From Dyella flava (GTDB lineage: Bacteria; Pseudomonadota; Gammaproteobacteria; Xanthomonadales; Rhodanobacteraceae): DNA of 64,000 nucleotides. Of this stretch, positions 24,675 to 32,797 are shown piece by piece; position 1 is the first letter of the stretch; every line of letters starts with the position of its first letter. The position numbers and the translations under genes were made by a program. The stretch covers positions 138,021 to 202,020 of the forward strand of contig NZ_JADIKE010000036.1 of NCBI RefSeq assembly GCF_016904955.1, written 5' to 3'. The notes beneath the pieces were generated by a model. It saw only the letters and a list, made by a program, of their open reading frames with translations. It had not been told where the DNA came from and did not search any database.

Positions 24675-26330
24675 GTGGAACTTCTCGTCGACATCTTCGG
24701 CTACCTCAGCATCATCCTGCACGGCTTCACCATCGTCGCGCAGTCGATGACGCTGGGCGGCATCCTGTTTCTGGTGTTCCTGGTACGGCCGTTTGCACGC
24801 CTGATTGAGCAAGGCGACGACCTGCAGCGGCGCATCACGCGCCTCACCATCTATAGCGCCATCGGCCTGATCATTGTCGAACTCGCGGGCGTGGGCTTGC
24901 AGGTGGCAGTAGTGATGTCAACGGTCGACCTGGGCTTTTTTGATGTCATGCAGGCACCGTTCGCGATTGCCGGCACGGTCAAGATCCTGTGCGCGCTGCT
25001 GCTGATTCCGTGCCTGGGCAAGCGTGTTGCTGCCAGCCCGCTGGCGTCCGTATTGCCATTGCTGATCGGCGCCGCGGAACTGACCGCCGCCACCTTCACC
25101 ACGCACGCCTATGCGCGTCTGGATAACAACGCGCTGCTGCTGTTTGTCGAAGGCTTGCATCAGTTCGGCGCCGCGATCTGGGTTGGCGCAATTCCATGCT
25201 TCGTCCTGGCGCTGAGTCATCTGCGCGATGTGAACGGATGGCGTCTGGTTGGCGCACGCTTTTCGCGTATGTCGATGATCGGCGTGGCCAGCATCGTGAT
25301 TTCCGGTGCCGTGATGAGCCTGTTCTATATCGGCAGTCTGCAAGGCTTCTACGGCACGGCCTATGGTGTGATGGTGGGCGCGAAGATCGCCATGTTCCTC
25401 GCCCTGCTTGCATTGGGCGCGGGCAACCTGATGGTCACCGAGCGGCTGCGCAAGAATCAGGATGCCTCGGTCATCCGCCTGCGCCGCTTCGCCGAAGTGG
25501 AAATCGGCATCGGCTTCACCATCTTCTTTGCGGCAGCATCACTGACGTCCGTACCACCCGCCGTCGATCTCACCACCGACCGCGTCACCTTGCACGAAAT
25601 TGCCGTGCGCAATGCACCAGCGTGGCCGCGCTTCACCTCACCCGATCACGACAAGCTCGCGATTTCGCAAATGCAAGCGCAATTGGACCAGGAAGCCACC
25701 CAACGTGGGCAGGTCGCCGCACAAGCCAATGTGCCAGGCTCGGGCATCCTGCCGCCACGCAACGCCGACGACATTGCCTGGTCCGAGTACAACCATCACT
25801 GGGCCGGTATCTTCGTCTTGCTGATTGGCTTCCTGGCCTTGCTCAACCGCGCTGGCGTCAGATGGCTCAAACATTGGCCGCTGCTATTCCTGCTGATGGC
25901 CGGTTTTCTGCTGGTGCGATCCGATCCTGAAGTGTGGCCGATGGGCAGCGAGGGGTTCTGGGTGGCCTGGCGCGATGTGGAAGTGGCCCAGCATCGTTTC
26001 TTCGTGGCGCTGATCATCCTGTTCGGCATGTTCGAATGGGCGGTGCGCACGGGACGCTTGCACAATCCGAAAGCGGCACTGGTATTCCCGCTGCTCGTCT
26101 CGGTGGGCGGTGCGATGCTGCTGACCCACAGCCACCAGATTTCCAACGTCAAGGATCAGCTGCTGATCGAGCTGACTCACACCCCGCTGGCCCTGGCCGG
26201 CGTCTCGGCCGGCTGGGCGCGCTGGCTGGAACTGCGCCTGCCTGGGCGCGGTGGCCGCATCGCGGGCTGGGTCTGGCCGATCTGCTTCATGCTGGTGGGC
26301 GTGATCCTGCTTTGGTATCGCGAAGCCTGA
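24675..26330 (+). CDS. copD: CopD-type copper resistance/import membrane protein
   Basis: A 551-residue polytopic protein, starting with GTG at 24675. The first ~300 residues contain CopD-like transmembrane helices with LHGFTIVAQSMTLGG and LHQFGAAIWVGAIPCF; the second half has five or more further helices and histidine-containing segments (YNHHWAG, HRFFVALIILFGMFEW, THSHQ). This is longer than typical CopD (about 300) and matches the fused CopD-plus-extra-membrane-domain form seen in several proteobacteria. It lies between two related palindromic elements, so its transcription could be separated from copC and ispA. Confidence 0.85.
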   Translation: MELLVDIFGYLSIILHGFTIVAQSMTLGGILFLVFLVRPFARLIEQGDDLQRRITRLTIYSAIGLIIVELAGVGLQVAVVMSTVDLGFFDVMQAPFAIAGTVKILCALLLIPCLGKRVAASPLASVLPLLIGAAELTAATFTTHAYARLDNNALLLFVEGLHQFGAAIWVGAIPCFVLALSHLRDVNGWRLVGARFSRMSMIGVASIVISGAVMSLFYIGSLQGFYGTAYGVMVGAKIAMFLALLALGAGNLMVTERLRKNQDASVIRLRRFAEVEIGIGFTIFFAAASLTSVPPAVDLTTDRVTLHEIAVRNAPAWPRFTSPDHDKLAISQMQAQLDQEATQRGQVAAQANVPGSGILPPRNADDIAWSEYNHHWAGIFVLLIGFLALLNRAGVRWLKHWPLLFLLMAGFLLVRSDPEVWPMGSEGFWVAWRDVEVAQHRFFVALIILFGMFEWAVRTGRLHNPKAALVFPLLVSVGGAMLLTHSHQISNVKDQLLIELTHTPLALAGVSAGWARWLELRLPGRGGRIAGWVWPICFMLVGVILLWYREA

Positions 26331-26353
26331 GCATGAGATATGCATGGAGAGGG

Positions 26354-26393
26354 CGAGAAGTGAGCAAAAGCCTGGGCTTTCGCTCACTTCTCG
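26354..26393. repeat. Palindromic intergenic element A, copy downstream of copD
   Basis: CGAGAAGTGAGC-a-AAAGCC at 26354-26372 pairs with GGCTTT-c-GCTCACTTCTCG at 26375-26393, forming a long hairpin with a tiny loop. Its stem core is shared with element A upstream of copD (24571-24630). Confidence 0.82.
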
Positions 26394-26483
26394 TTCCTCA
26401 CCGCTGCCACCCTCCGCGGATAGGGCAGCAGCCATAGCGGGATGTTAAAATCGGCGGATCCCTGCGCGCTGCCCGGACCCTGC

Positions 26484-27386
26484 ATGAGCCTGATTTCACC
26501 CCAAGTTTCCGCCTTCGATACCCGCGTGACCGCCTACCTGCAAAGGCTGGAGCGCACCATGGATGCGGTGCTTCCCGCTGCCTCGACGGATCCCGCGCGA
26601 TTGCACGAGGCCATCCGTTACGCCTGCGAAGGCGGCAAGCACCTCCGTGCGCTGATGGTGTACGCCGCTGGCGAAACGCTTGCCGTCGCTCCTGAGAAAC
26701 TCGATGCCGCCGCCTGTGCGGTGGAACTGATCCACGCTTATTCGCTGGTACACGACGACCTGCCTGGCATGGACAACGACGACCTGCGTCGCGGCCGACC
26801 AACCGTGCACAAGGCCTATGACGAAGCCACCGCAATCCTGGTGGGCGATGCCTTGCAGACGTCTGCATTCGAAGCGCTCGCCACGACGAATGCACTCGAC
26901 GCGGAGCAGAAGGTGCGGATGATCACCGCGCTCGCGCACGCCTCCGGCTCACTGGGCATGGTTGGCGGGCAGGCGGTGGACATGGCGTCCGAGAATCTCA
27001 CCCTGACGCTTGCACAGCTCGAATCGCTGCATGCCCGTAAAACCGGCGCCTTGATTCTGGTCACCTGCCAGCTCGCCGCGATCGCCGCGAACGCATCGGA
27101 AACGGTTCGTAACGCACTTGATCGATACGGCCGTTGCATCGGCCTTGCGTTCCAGATTCAGGACGACGTGCTGGATCAGATCGCTGATACCGCCACGCTC
27201 GGCAAGACTGCCGGCAAGGATCTCGCCCAGCACAAATCCACCTTCCCGTCCCTGCTTGGACTGGAGCAGGCGCAGCAGCGTGCAAATGACTTGTTCGACG
27301 AAGCACGCGATGCGGCACGCAGTATTTCAGGCAATGCCGATCCGTTGCTGTGGCTGGCCGATCATATTCAGCAGCGCAAGCACTAA
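26484..27386 (+). CDS. ispA: Farnesyl diphosphate synthase (IspA-type polyprenyl synthetase)
   Basis: A 300-residue trans-prenyltransferase supplying FPP for squalene and other isoprenoids. The first Asp-rich motif is DDLPGMD at 91-97 and the second DDVLD at 227-231. The residues before the first motif (HAYSLVHDD) match the E. coli IspA pattern, so C15 product length is likely; a C20 product cannot be excluded. Start ATG 26484 was chosen over 26442 because it gives the standard family N-terminus. It is followed by a strong terminator, marking the end of the plus-strand transcript. Confidence 0.93.
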   Translation: MSLISPQVSAFDTRVTAYLQRLERTMDAVLPAASTDPARLHEAIRYACEGGKHLRALMVYAAGETLAVAPEKLDAAACAVELIHAYSLVHDDLPGMDNDDLRRGRPTVHKAYDEATAILVGDALQTSAFEALATTNALDAEQKVRMITALAHASGSLGMVGGQAVDMASENLTLTLAQLESLHARKTGALILVTCQLAAIAANASETVRNALDRYGRCIGLAFQIQDDVLDQIADTATLGKTAGKDLAQHKSTFPSLLGLEQAQQRANDLFDEARDAARSISGNADPLLWLADHIQQRKH

Positions 27387-27412
27387 CCGCGCAACCAGAA
27401 GTCGAAACAGTG

Positions 27413-27446
27413 AAAAGCAGCTGCGCACACGCGCAGCTGCTTTTTT
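27413..27446. terminator. Rho-independent terminator after ispA
   Basis: AAAAGCAGCTGCG at 27413-27425, a six-base loop, then CGCAGCTGCTTTTTT through 27446. Nine perfect GC-rich pairs followed by six T residues on the plus strand; weaker on the minus strand. Convergent with the gene ending at 27514. Confidence 0.9.
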
Positions 27447-27513
27447 ATGTCAGTGCGTTTGTCAGACGCCGGTCAGGTAAAACACCTCATCTCGCTCAAA
27501 CCGCACCGACTAC

Positions 27514-27864
27514 TTACGCCGGGCGTACGTCGTGCAATTGCCAATGGTTACCGATCAACCAGTTCAGGCGTTGGCGCAGGATGCTCATCGGCAGATCGGA
27601 AGTCACTTCCACGTCGGTGTGCAGGTCCACCGCCTTCGCGCTTACATTTGCCAATTGATCAGTGACGCCAAGTCGCACATCGACGCTATCCGGATCAGGC
27701 TGCAATGCACGCCAACGCTGAAACAGCAAAGGGCTACGCAAGGCTTCCTGCAGGGCAGCGGCAAAATCATTCGGACCGGCACCGTCATAGCTCAACGCCG
27801 CCTCTGCGCCACGCGCATGCGGAAGGTCTTTGATCTGGATGTAATAGCGGCTGCGGTTGGTCAT
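27514..27864 (-). CDS. Conserved hypothetical protein, 116 residues
   Basis: A small soluble protein of about 116 residues with no signal peptide or membrane segment. I recognise no domain; it contains a hydrophilic N-terminus (MTNRSRYYIQIKDLPHARG) and an amphipathic C-terminal part (SILRQRLNWLIGNHWQL). It is convergent with ispA, with a terminator between them, and 61 bp downstream of bioD on the same strand. Coding potential looks good and its length is typical of small Xanthomonadales proteins. Confidence 0.72.
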   Translation of the reverse strand: MTNRSRYYIQIKDLPHARGAEAALSYDGAGPNDFAAALQEALRSPLLFQRWRALQPDPDSVDVRLGVTDQLANVSAKAVDLHTDVEVTSDLPMSILRQRLNWLIGNHWQLHDVRPA

Positions 27865-27925
27865 TAAAGACTCCCTCTGTGGCTGACCGTATCGTCAGGA
27901 ACCGGTGTGCGATTCCTGTTCCTGT

Positions 27926-28603
27926 TCAAAAAGTGATTGCTGCGCAGTCGAGCAAACTCGCCGCCTGTTCCGGCGCCACGCCGTGCGGCAGGATGCCAAG
28001 ACAAGGCACCGGCAGCAGCGTGCGCAAAGTCTGGATATTGTCCTCCACCGCGTCCATGTGCGGGTCGACGCGGTTCCCAATCCAGCCAATCAGCTTGCAG
28101 CCGTCCGCCACTACCGCTTCTGCCGTCAACAAGGCGTGACTCAGGCAGCCCAACCGCAAGCCGACCACCAGCACCACGGGCAAATCCCAGGATCTGGCGA
28201 TATCCGACGCAAACAATCCCGGCGCCAGCGGGACACGCCAGCCGCCCACGCCTTCGACCACCACCGCGTCATAGCGCGCGCGCAAAGTGTCAAACGCAGC
28301 GCGCAACGGCGGCAGCGTGATCGTCACGCCTTCATGCGCAGCGGCAAGATGCGGCGACAACGGTTCGCGTAGCGCAAGCGGATTGACGATCTCGTAAGCA
28401 GGCGCGGAAGAACCTGTTGCGATCAACAAGGCGAGCGCATCTTCGTTACGCAATCCGTCGGCGGTTTCCATGCAACCGCTTGCGACCGGCTTCATGCCGC
28501 AAACGCTTTGCCCTGCTGCGCGCAGGGCATGGATCAAGGCGCAGGCCGAATGGGTTTTGCCGATGCCGGTATCGGTCCCGGCGATAAACAATGCAGACTT
28601 CAT
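27926..28603 (-). CDS. bioD: ATP-dependent dethiobiotin synthetase BioD
   Basis: Closes the ureido ring of dethiobiotin from 7,8-diaminopelargonate and CO2 in biotin synthesis. The 225-residue protein has the P-loop AGTDTGIGKTHSA (GTDTGIGKT at 9-17), the KPVASG motif, VVEGVGGWRVPLAP and the late IGWIGNRVDP region, all characteristic. The start ATG at 28603 overlaps a stop at 28600-28602 of a small upstream frame on the same strand. No other bio gene is adjacent. Confidence 0.95.
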   Translation of the reverse strand: MKSALFIAGTDTGIGKTHSACALIHALRAAGQSVCGMKPVASGCMETADGLRNEDALALLIATGSSAPAYEIVNPLALREPLSPHLAAAHEGVTITLPPLRAAFDTLRARYDAVVVEGVGGWRVPLAPGLFASDIARSWDLPVVLVVGLRLGCLSHALLTAEAVVADGCKLIGWIGNRVDPHMDAVEDNIQTLRTLLPVPCLGILPHGVAPEQAASLLDCAAITF

Positions 28604-28860
28604 GTTACTTGTGCCAATGCGCGTCTCGACCAGCGCCCCGCCGGATGGCAGACCGCAGTGAGCAAGACATAAATCATACCCGGCAGCGAGAGCGACTCGC
28701 TGTCGTTGATCGGTGGCAGGACCGGCATCGTCAACGAGGACAGCGGGGCCATCGCCAAGGGGCCGTATTGTACGTAATACGTCGCGCGCGCCTCGATAAA
28801 CCGGCTGGCAGAAAGTGATCGTGATGGCCGCCGTTGCGCAGACTCGTCATGCTTGCTCAT
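28600..28860 (-). CDS. Putative small protein coupled to bioD
   Basis: An 86-residue frame from ATG 28860 ending with TGA that overlaps the bioD start (ATGA). The overlap is of the kind used for translational coupling throughout this window, and third codon positions in its middle are GC-rich, as expected for a coding frame. No domain recognised; it contains a Ser/Arg-rich start and one weak hydrophobic stretch (LPGMIYVLLTAV). An in-frame ATG at 28902 would extend it by 14 codons. It may be real or a chance frame. Confidence 0.35.
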   Translation of the reverse strand: MSKHDESAQRRPSRSLSASRFIEARATYYVQYGPLAMAPLSSLTMPVLPPINDSESLSLPGMIYVLLTAVCHPAGRWSRRALAQVT

Positions 28861-28939
28861 GATCCGCAGGCTCCCCTTGTGCCAAGGCACTTGGCATCCC
28901 ATGTTAGATCACCAGCTTTCAGAATTCGGATTGTCCGCC

Positions 28940-29437
28940 ATGTTCGAGATCAAGACCGGCCAGGCCAACAGCAAGCGCGAGCTTTACGCCGACCTGGCCC
29001 AGCAGGCCGAAGGCATGCTGGCCGGAGAACCCGACCTGATCGCCAATGCCGCCAATTTTTCCGCACTGGTATTCCACAGCCTGCCCGATCTGAACTGGGC
29101 CGGCTTCTACCTCTATGACGGCACTGAGCTGGTCGTCGGACCGTTCCAGGGCAAGCCCGCCTGCATTCGCATCGCGCTGGGCAGGGGCGTATGCGGCACC
29201 GCAGCGCAAACCCGCGAAACCCAGGTCATCCGTGACGTACACAGCTTCGACGGCCATATTGCCTGCGACGCGGCGTCGCAGTCGGAGATCGTGGTGCCAC
29301 TGGTCAAGGCCGATGGCAGCCTGCTGGGCGTGTGGGATGTGGACAGCCCGTCGATCGCACGCTTTGACGACGAGGACCGCGCCGGTATGCAGGCACTGTG
29401 TGACATCTTCATGCGGGCGGTAAACCAGCAAGCGTAA
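28940..29437 (+). CDS. msrC: Free methionine-(R)-sulfoxide reductase (GAF domain)
   Basis: Reduces free Met-(R)-sulfoxide to Met. The 165-residue GAF domain protein has cysteines at 75, 85 and 109 whose spacing (10 and 24) equals that of the catalytic cysteines of the E. coli enzyme, plus LNWAGFYL, GRGVCGTAA and SEIVVPLVKADGSLLGVWDVDS. ATG 28940 fits the family; earlier starts add unrelated residues. Ends 17 bp from the convergent engB. Confidence 0.94.
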   Translation: MFEIKTGQANSKRELYADLAQQAEGMLAGEPDLIANAANFSALVFHSLPDLNWAGFYLYDGTELVVGPFQGKPACIRIALGRGVCGTAAQTRETQVIRDVHSFDGHIACDAASQSEIVVPLVKADGSLLGVWDVDSPSIARFDDEDRAGMQALCDIFMRAVNQQA

Positions 29438-29454
29438 GCCCGGCAGGGGCGTGG

Positions 29455-30111
29455 TTATCGCTCCGCCAGGCTTTTCGTTCTGACATTACCTTCCAGGAGC
29501 TGCATCACCGCACTGCGCGCTTCTTCCACGCCGGTGCCATCCGCGGAAGAAAAAATCTGCACCGTGGCCGGGGTGCCCACCGGCAGCTCCTTGCGCAGCG
29601 CCGCAAGCGACTGGCTTGCCTGATTCCGCGACAATTTGTCCGCTTTCGTCAGCAAGACATGGCAGGCAAGCTCGGTATTGAGACAGAAATCGAGCATCAT
29701 CCGATCAAATTCTTTCAAGGGATGACGGATATCCACGATCAGCACTACGCCGCGCAGGCTGCGACGCTCATGCAGATAGCGATCAATCTCGCGCCGCCAA
29801 TGTTCGCGCAAGGCTTCAGGCACCTTGGCGTAACCGTAACCGGGCAGATCGATCAGGCGCGCGTCCAGCGCTGGCAACGCCGTGCCGTGCACGATGGGCG
29901 GCAACGAGAACGCCACCATCTGCTGCGTGCGGCCCGGCGTCTTGGAGGTACGCGCCAGCCCTTTGTGGCCAGTCAACGCATTCAATGCGCTGGACTTGCC
30001 CGCGTTGGAGCGGCCGGCGAATGCAACTTCCGCTCCCTCGTCGGCGGGCAACTGATTGATGCGGTGGGCGGCGAGCACGAATTGTGCGCCTTGCAACGGG
30101 TTAGAACTCAT
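29455..30111 (-). CDS. engB: Ribosome biogenesis GTPase EngB (YsxC/YihA)
   Basis: Essential GTPase for large-subunit assembly. The 218-residue protein shows G1 GRSNAGKS (33-40), the switch II DLPGYGYAKVPEALREHW, and G4 LLTKADKL. Transcribed convergently with msrC and divergently from the cytochrome c4 gene, with about 140 bp between. Confidence 0.95.
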   Translation of the reverse strand: MSSNPLQGAQFVLAAHRINQLPADEGAEVAFAGRSNAGKSSALNALTGHKGLARTSKTPGRTQQMVAFSLPPIVHGTALPALDARLIDLPGYGYAKVPEALREHWRREIDRYLHERRSLRGVVLIVDIRHPLKEFDRMMLDFCLNTELACHVLLTKADKLSRNQASQSLAALRKELPVGTPATVQIFSSADGTGVEEARSAVMQLLEGNVRTKSLAER

Positions 30112-30248
30112 CTGTCGTCGTTTGACCGGCTAGTATGGCGTGGGGATAATTTGGAATGCTCTGATCAGAGTACCCCAAGGTTCTGCCAGTCACGGTCGCT
30201 GAGGGTGCGTACCGAACATTCGTAGCAGTATTTCCTGGAGGCAAGTGT

Positions 30249-31052
30249 ATGAGTTTTCGGCTCGCCGGTTTTCGGCCCGCTGTAGTGAATGCAGTAGCCC
30301 TGATTCTTGCTCTCTCTGCCGGCGTCGCACTTGCGCAGAACACCAAAGGCCAGACAGCCCCGACACCCGCTACGACAGCCGCCGCCAAGCCGGCCGCCGC
30401 GAGCACGGCAGCGGCGCCTGCCGCATCCGCCGCGGCGGCAGGTGACAACGACATGGCCTCTGCCAAACCGGGCGACGCCACCGCAGGCCAGGCCAAGGCT
30501 GCCGCCTGCGGCGCCTGCCATGGCATGGACGGCAACTCGACCGATCCGCAGTATCCGAAACTGGCCGGGCAGCACGAGATGTACATCGCGCACCAACTGC
30601 ATAACTTCAAGTCCGGCTCCCGCCAGAACCCGATCATGCTGGGTATGGCTACCCCGCTTTCCGATCAGGACATGCACGACATCGGCGCCTATTTCGCCAG
30701 CAAGCGCTCACTGCCTGGCGTAGCTGATCAGGCCCTGGTCGACCGGGGCCAGAAGCTCTATCGCGAAGGCGACCCGGCCCGCGGCATTCCGGCTTGCATG
30801 GCCTGCCATGGCATGGACGGCCGCGGCAATCCGGGCGCGATGTACCCGCAGCTCACCAGCCAGCATGCGCAATACGTGGAAGCCAAGCTGAAAGATTTCC
30901 ACGACGGCGTCAGCTGGGGCAACGAACCGCATGCGCAGATCATGCCGGCGATCGCCAAGCAGCTCGACCCACAGGACATCGCCGCGCTGGCCAGCTATAT
31001 CGAAGGCCTGCACGTGGCCGACAATAACGCCTCTGTGGCCGCATCACCGTAA
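30249..31052 (+). CDS. Cytochrome c4-type diheme protein
   Basis: A 267-residue periplasmic electron carrier with a signal peptide (LILALSAGVALAQ) followed by an Ala/Pro/Thr-rich linker (about 33-65). Two heme c sites, CGACH at 87-91 and CMACH at 183-187, both followed by GMDG, lie in two similar halves, as expected for cytochrome c4. Likely feeds terminal oxidases. GGAGG at 30236-30240 precedes the ATG by eight bases. DsbA-like proteins downstream may share its envelope function. Confidence 0.94.
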   Translation: MSFRLAGFRPAVVNAVALILALSAGVALAQNTKGQTAPTPATTAAAKPAAASTAAAPAASAAAAGDNDMASAKPGDATAGQAKAAACGACHGMDGNSTDPQYPKLAGQHEMYIAHQLHNFKSGSRQNPIMLGMATPLSDQDMHDIGAYFASKRSLPGVADQALVDRGQKLYREGDPARGIPACMACHGMDGRGNPGAMYPQLTSQHAQYVEAKLKDFHDGVSWGNEPHAQIMPAIAKQLDPQDIAALASYIEGLHVADNNASVAASP

Positions 31053-31108
31053 CTTTCGACCGGTTATGTTGTCCAAGGCTTTTCCGTTTCCCCCTCCCGA
31101 GACCAGCC

Positions 31109-31993
31109 ATGCTGAAGCGTCTGACTTTCCTTTGTGCGGCACTGCTTGCGGTAAGCGCCTGCAGTCATAACGGTTCCGATAACGGCACCGCCCCACAGCC
31201 CGCCCCAGCACAGACCTCGGCTCCGGCCGCACCAGCCTCGCCGGCTCCGGCGGCCAGCACGCCGGCTGCCGCCTCGACCGCCGCAGCAAGCAGCAGCACG
31301 GCCCCTGCGCCGGCAGCCGCCAGCACCACGGCTCAACAGCAGAAGCCCTCCACCCCGGCCGCGCCATTCGTGGATGACGGCAAGTGGGTGGAAGGCAAGA
31401 ACTACTTCACCATCGAGCCGGCCCAGCCGACCAGCAATCCGGACAAAATCGTGGTGACGGAAGCGTTCTCCTACGCCTGCCCGGCCTGTAACGCGTTCCA
31501 CACCACCGCCGACCAATTGGCCAAGAGCCTGCCCTCGAATGCGGAGATGAGCTACCTGCCGGTCTCGTTCCGCCCCGACGAAAACTTCCCGCTGTTCCAG
31601 CGTGCGTATTTCGCCGCCAAAGCCATGGGCGTTGCGGACAAGACCTACGACGCAATGTTCGATGCGGTCTGGAAGTCCGGAGAGCTGGCCTCCGACGATC
31701 TGACCACCGGCCGGCCGAAGCCGCAGTCCGCCTGGCCGACGATCGATGACATCGCCAAGTTCTACGCAAAATATGGCGTCGATCCGAAGGAATTCGTCGC
31801 CGTGGCCAACTCTTTCAGCATCAATACGCAGATGAAGCGCGCCGATGACATGGTTAAGGCTTATGGTGTCGACGCCACCCCAACCATCATCGTGAACGGC
31901 AAGTACCGCTTCACGCCCGGCGACGCTGGCGGCTATGCGCAAAGCATCGAGCTCACCAAATGGTTGGTCTCGAAGGAAGCGGCCGGCAAGTAA
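31109..31993 (+). CDS. DsbA-like thiol:disulfide oxidoreductase, lipoprotein, long linker
   Basis: A 294-residue protein with lipobox AVSAC (Cys18), so probably anchored to a membrane. A low-complexity Ala/Pro/Ser/Thr linker covers about residues 25-80, followed by the DsbA fold with the active-site motif C124-P-A-C127 (EAFSYACPACNAFH) and cis-Pro motif GVDATPTIIVNG. The linker probably spans the periplasm. It starts 57 bp after cytochrome c4 and is followed by a terminator and a second DsbA-like gene. Confidence 0.92.
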   Translation: MLKRLTFLCAALLAVSACSHNGSDNGTAPQPAPAQTSAPAAPASPAPAASTPAAASTAAASSSTAPAPAAASTTAQQQKPSTPAAPFVDDGKWVEGKNYFTIEPAQPTSNPDKIVVTEAFSYACPACNAFHTTADQLAKSLPSNAEMSYLPVSFRPDENFPLFQRAYFAAKAMGVADKTYDAMFDAVWKSGELASDDLTTGRPKPQSAWPTIDDIAKFYAKYGVDPKEFVAVANSFSINTQMKRADDMVKAYGVDATPTIIVNGKYRFTPGDAGGYAQSIELTKWLVSKEAAGK

Positions 31994-32005
31994 GTCCAAC
32001 ACTCC

Positions 32006-32033
32006 AGCGCCCGGTTCGCCGGGCGCTTTTTCT
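32006..32033 (+). terminator. Rho-independent terminator between the two DsbA-like genes
   Basis: AGCGCCCGG (32006-32014), loop TTCG, CCGGGCGCT then TTTT-C-TTTG. A nine-pair GC stem with a T run; may only attenuate read-through because the next gene starts 50 bp later on the same strand. Confidence 0.85.
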
Positions 32034-32081
32034 TTGATTGATCGACAACGGCACGAGCGCCGTTACCCAGCAGGAAGAACC

Positions 32082-32744
32082 ATGTTCAAGACCGCCCGAT
32101 CCCGTTTGACTGCCCTGCTCTGCGGCCTGGTGCTGACCACCGCCTGCAGCGCGGCCAGCTCCGACAAGTCTGCCGCGCCGTTCACCGACGGCAACGAATA
32201 CGTCACCTTGCCTGCGCCTTATCAACGTTACAGCAGCAGCGGCAAGGTCGAAGTGGTGGAAGTGTTCTCCTATGCGTGCATCCACTGCGCCGAGTTCTCG
32301 CCCTATGTGGACCAGCTGCGTAAGGATCTGCCGCCGGGCGTGGAGCTCAAGCAGGTGCCGGCGCCGTTCAACGACGCCTGGGTACCGTTCGCCCGCGCTT
32401 ACTATGCAGCAAAGAAGCTGGGCTTGTTCGAGCGGACCAACGACGCGCTCTTCGACAAGAAGTTCAAGGAGCAGTATCCGATCAACTCGATGGATGAAAT
32501 CGCCGACTTCTATGCCAGCGAGGGCGCCAATCGCGGCCAGTTCATGGTGATTGCCAACTCACCCGAAACCGATGCGCAGATCAAGAAAGATCTCGCGCTG
32601 ATTCAGACCTGGGGTGTGGACGGCACGCCGACCATCGTGGTTGACGGCAAGTATCGCAGCGCCAACATCAAGGACTTCCCGCAACTCGTGGCGCTCACCA
32701 AGTGGCTGGTGCAGCGGGAACTGAACGCCGACAAAGGGAAATGA
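32082..32744 (+). CDS. Second DsbA-like thiol:disulfide oxidoreductase, lipoprotein
   Basis: A 220-residue relative of the preceding DsbA-like protein, without the long linker. Lipobox TTAC (Cys22) after MFKTARSRLTALLCGLVL, then a DsbA fold with the motif C66-I-H-C69 (VFSYACIHCAEFSPY) and GVDGTPTIVVDG for the cis-Pro loop. CxHC resembles the classic DsbA CPHC more than the neighbour's CPAC, suggesting different redox potentials. ATG 32082 follows GGAAGAA. Likely a paralogue by duplication. Confidence 0.92.
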   Translation: MFKTARSRLTALLCGLVLTTACSAASSDKSAAPFTDGNEYVTLPAPYQRYSSSGKVEVVEVFSYACIHCAEFSPYVDQLRKDLPPGVELKQVPAPFNDAWVPFARAYYAAKKLGLFERTNDALFDKKFKEQYPINSMDEIADFYASEGANRGQFMVIANSPETDAQIKKDLALIQTWGVDGTPTIVVDGKYRSANIKDFPQLVALTKWLVQRELNADKGK

Positions 32745-32797
32745 CTGCTCGCAGCGTCGTTCACACGAATGACGCCGCAAGCGTATAACGTTGGATC

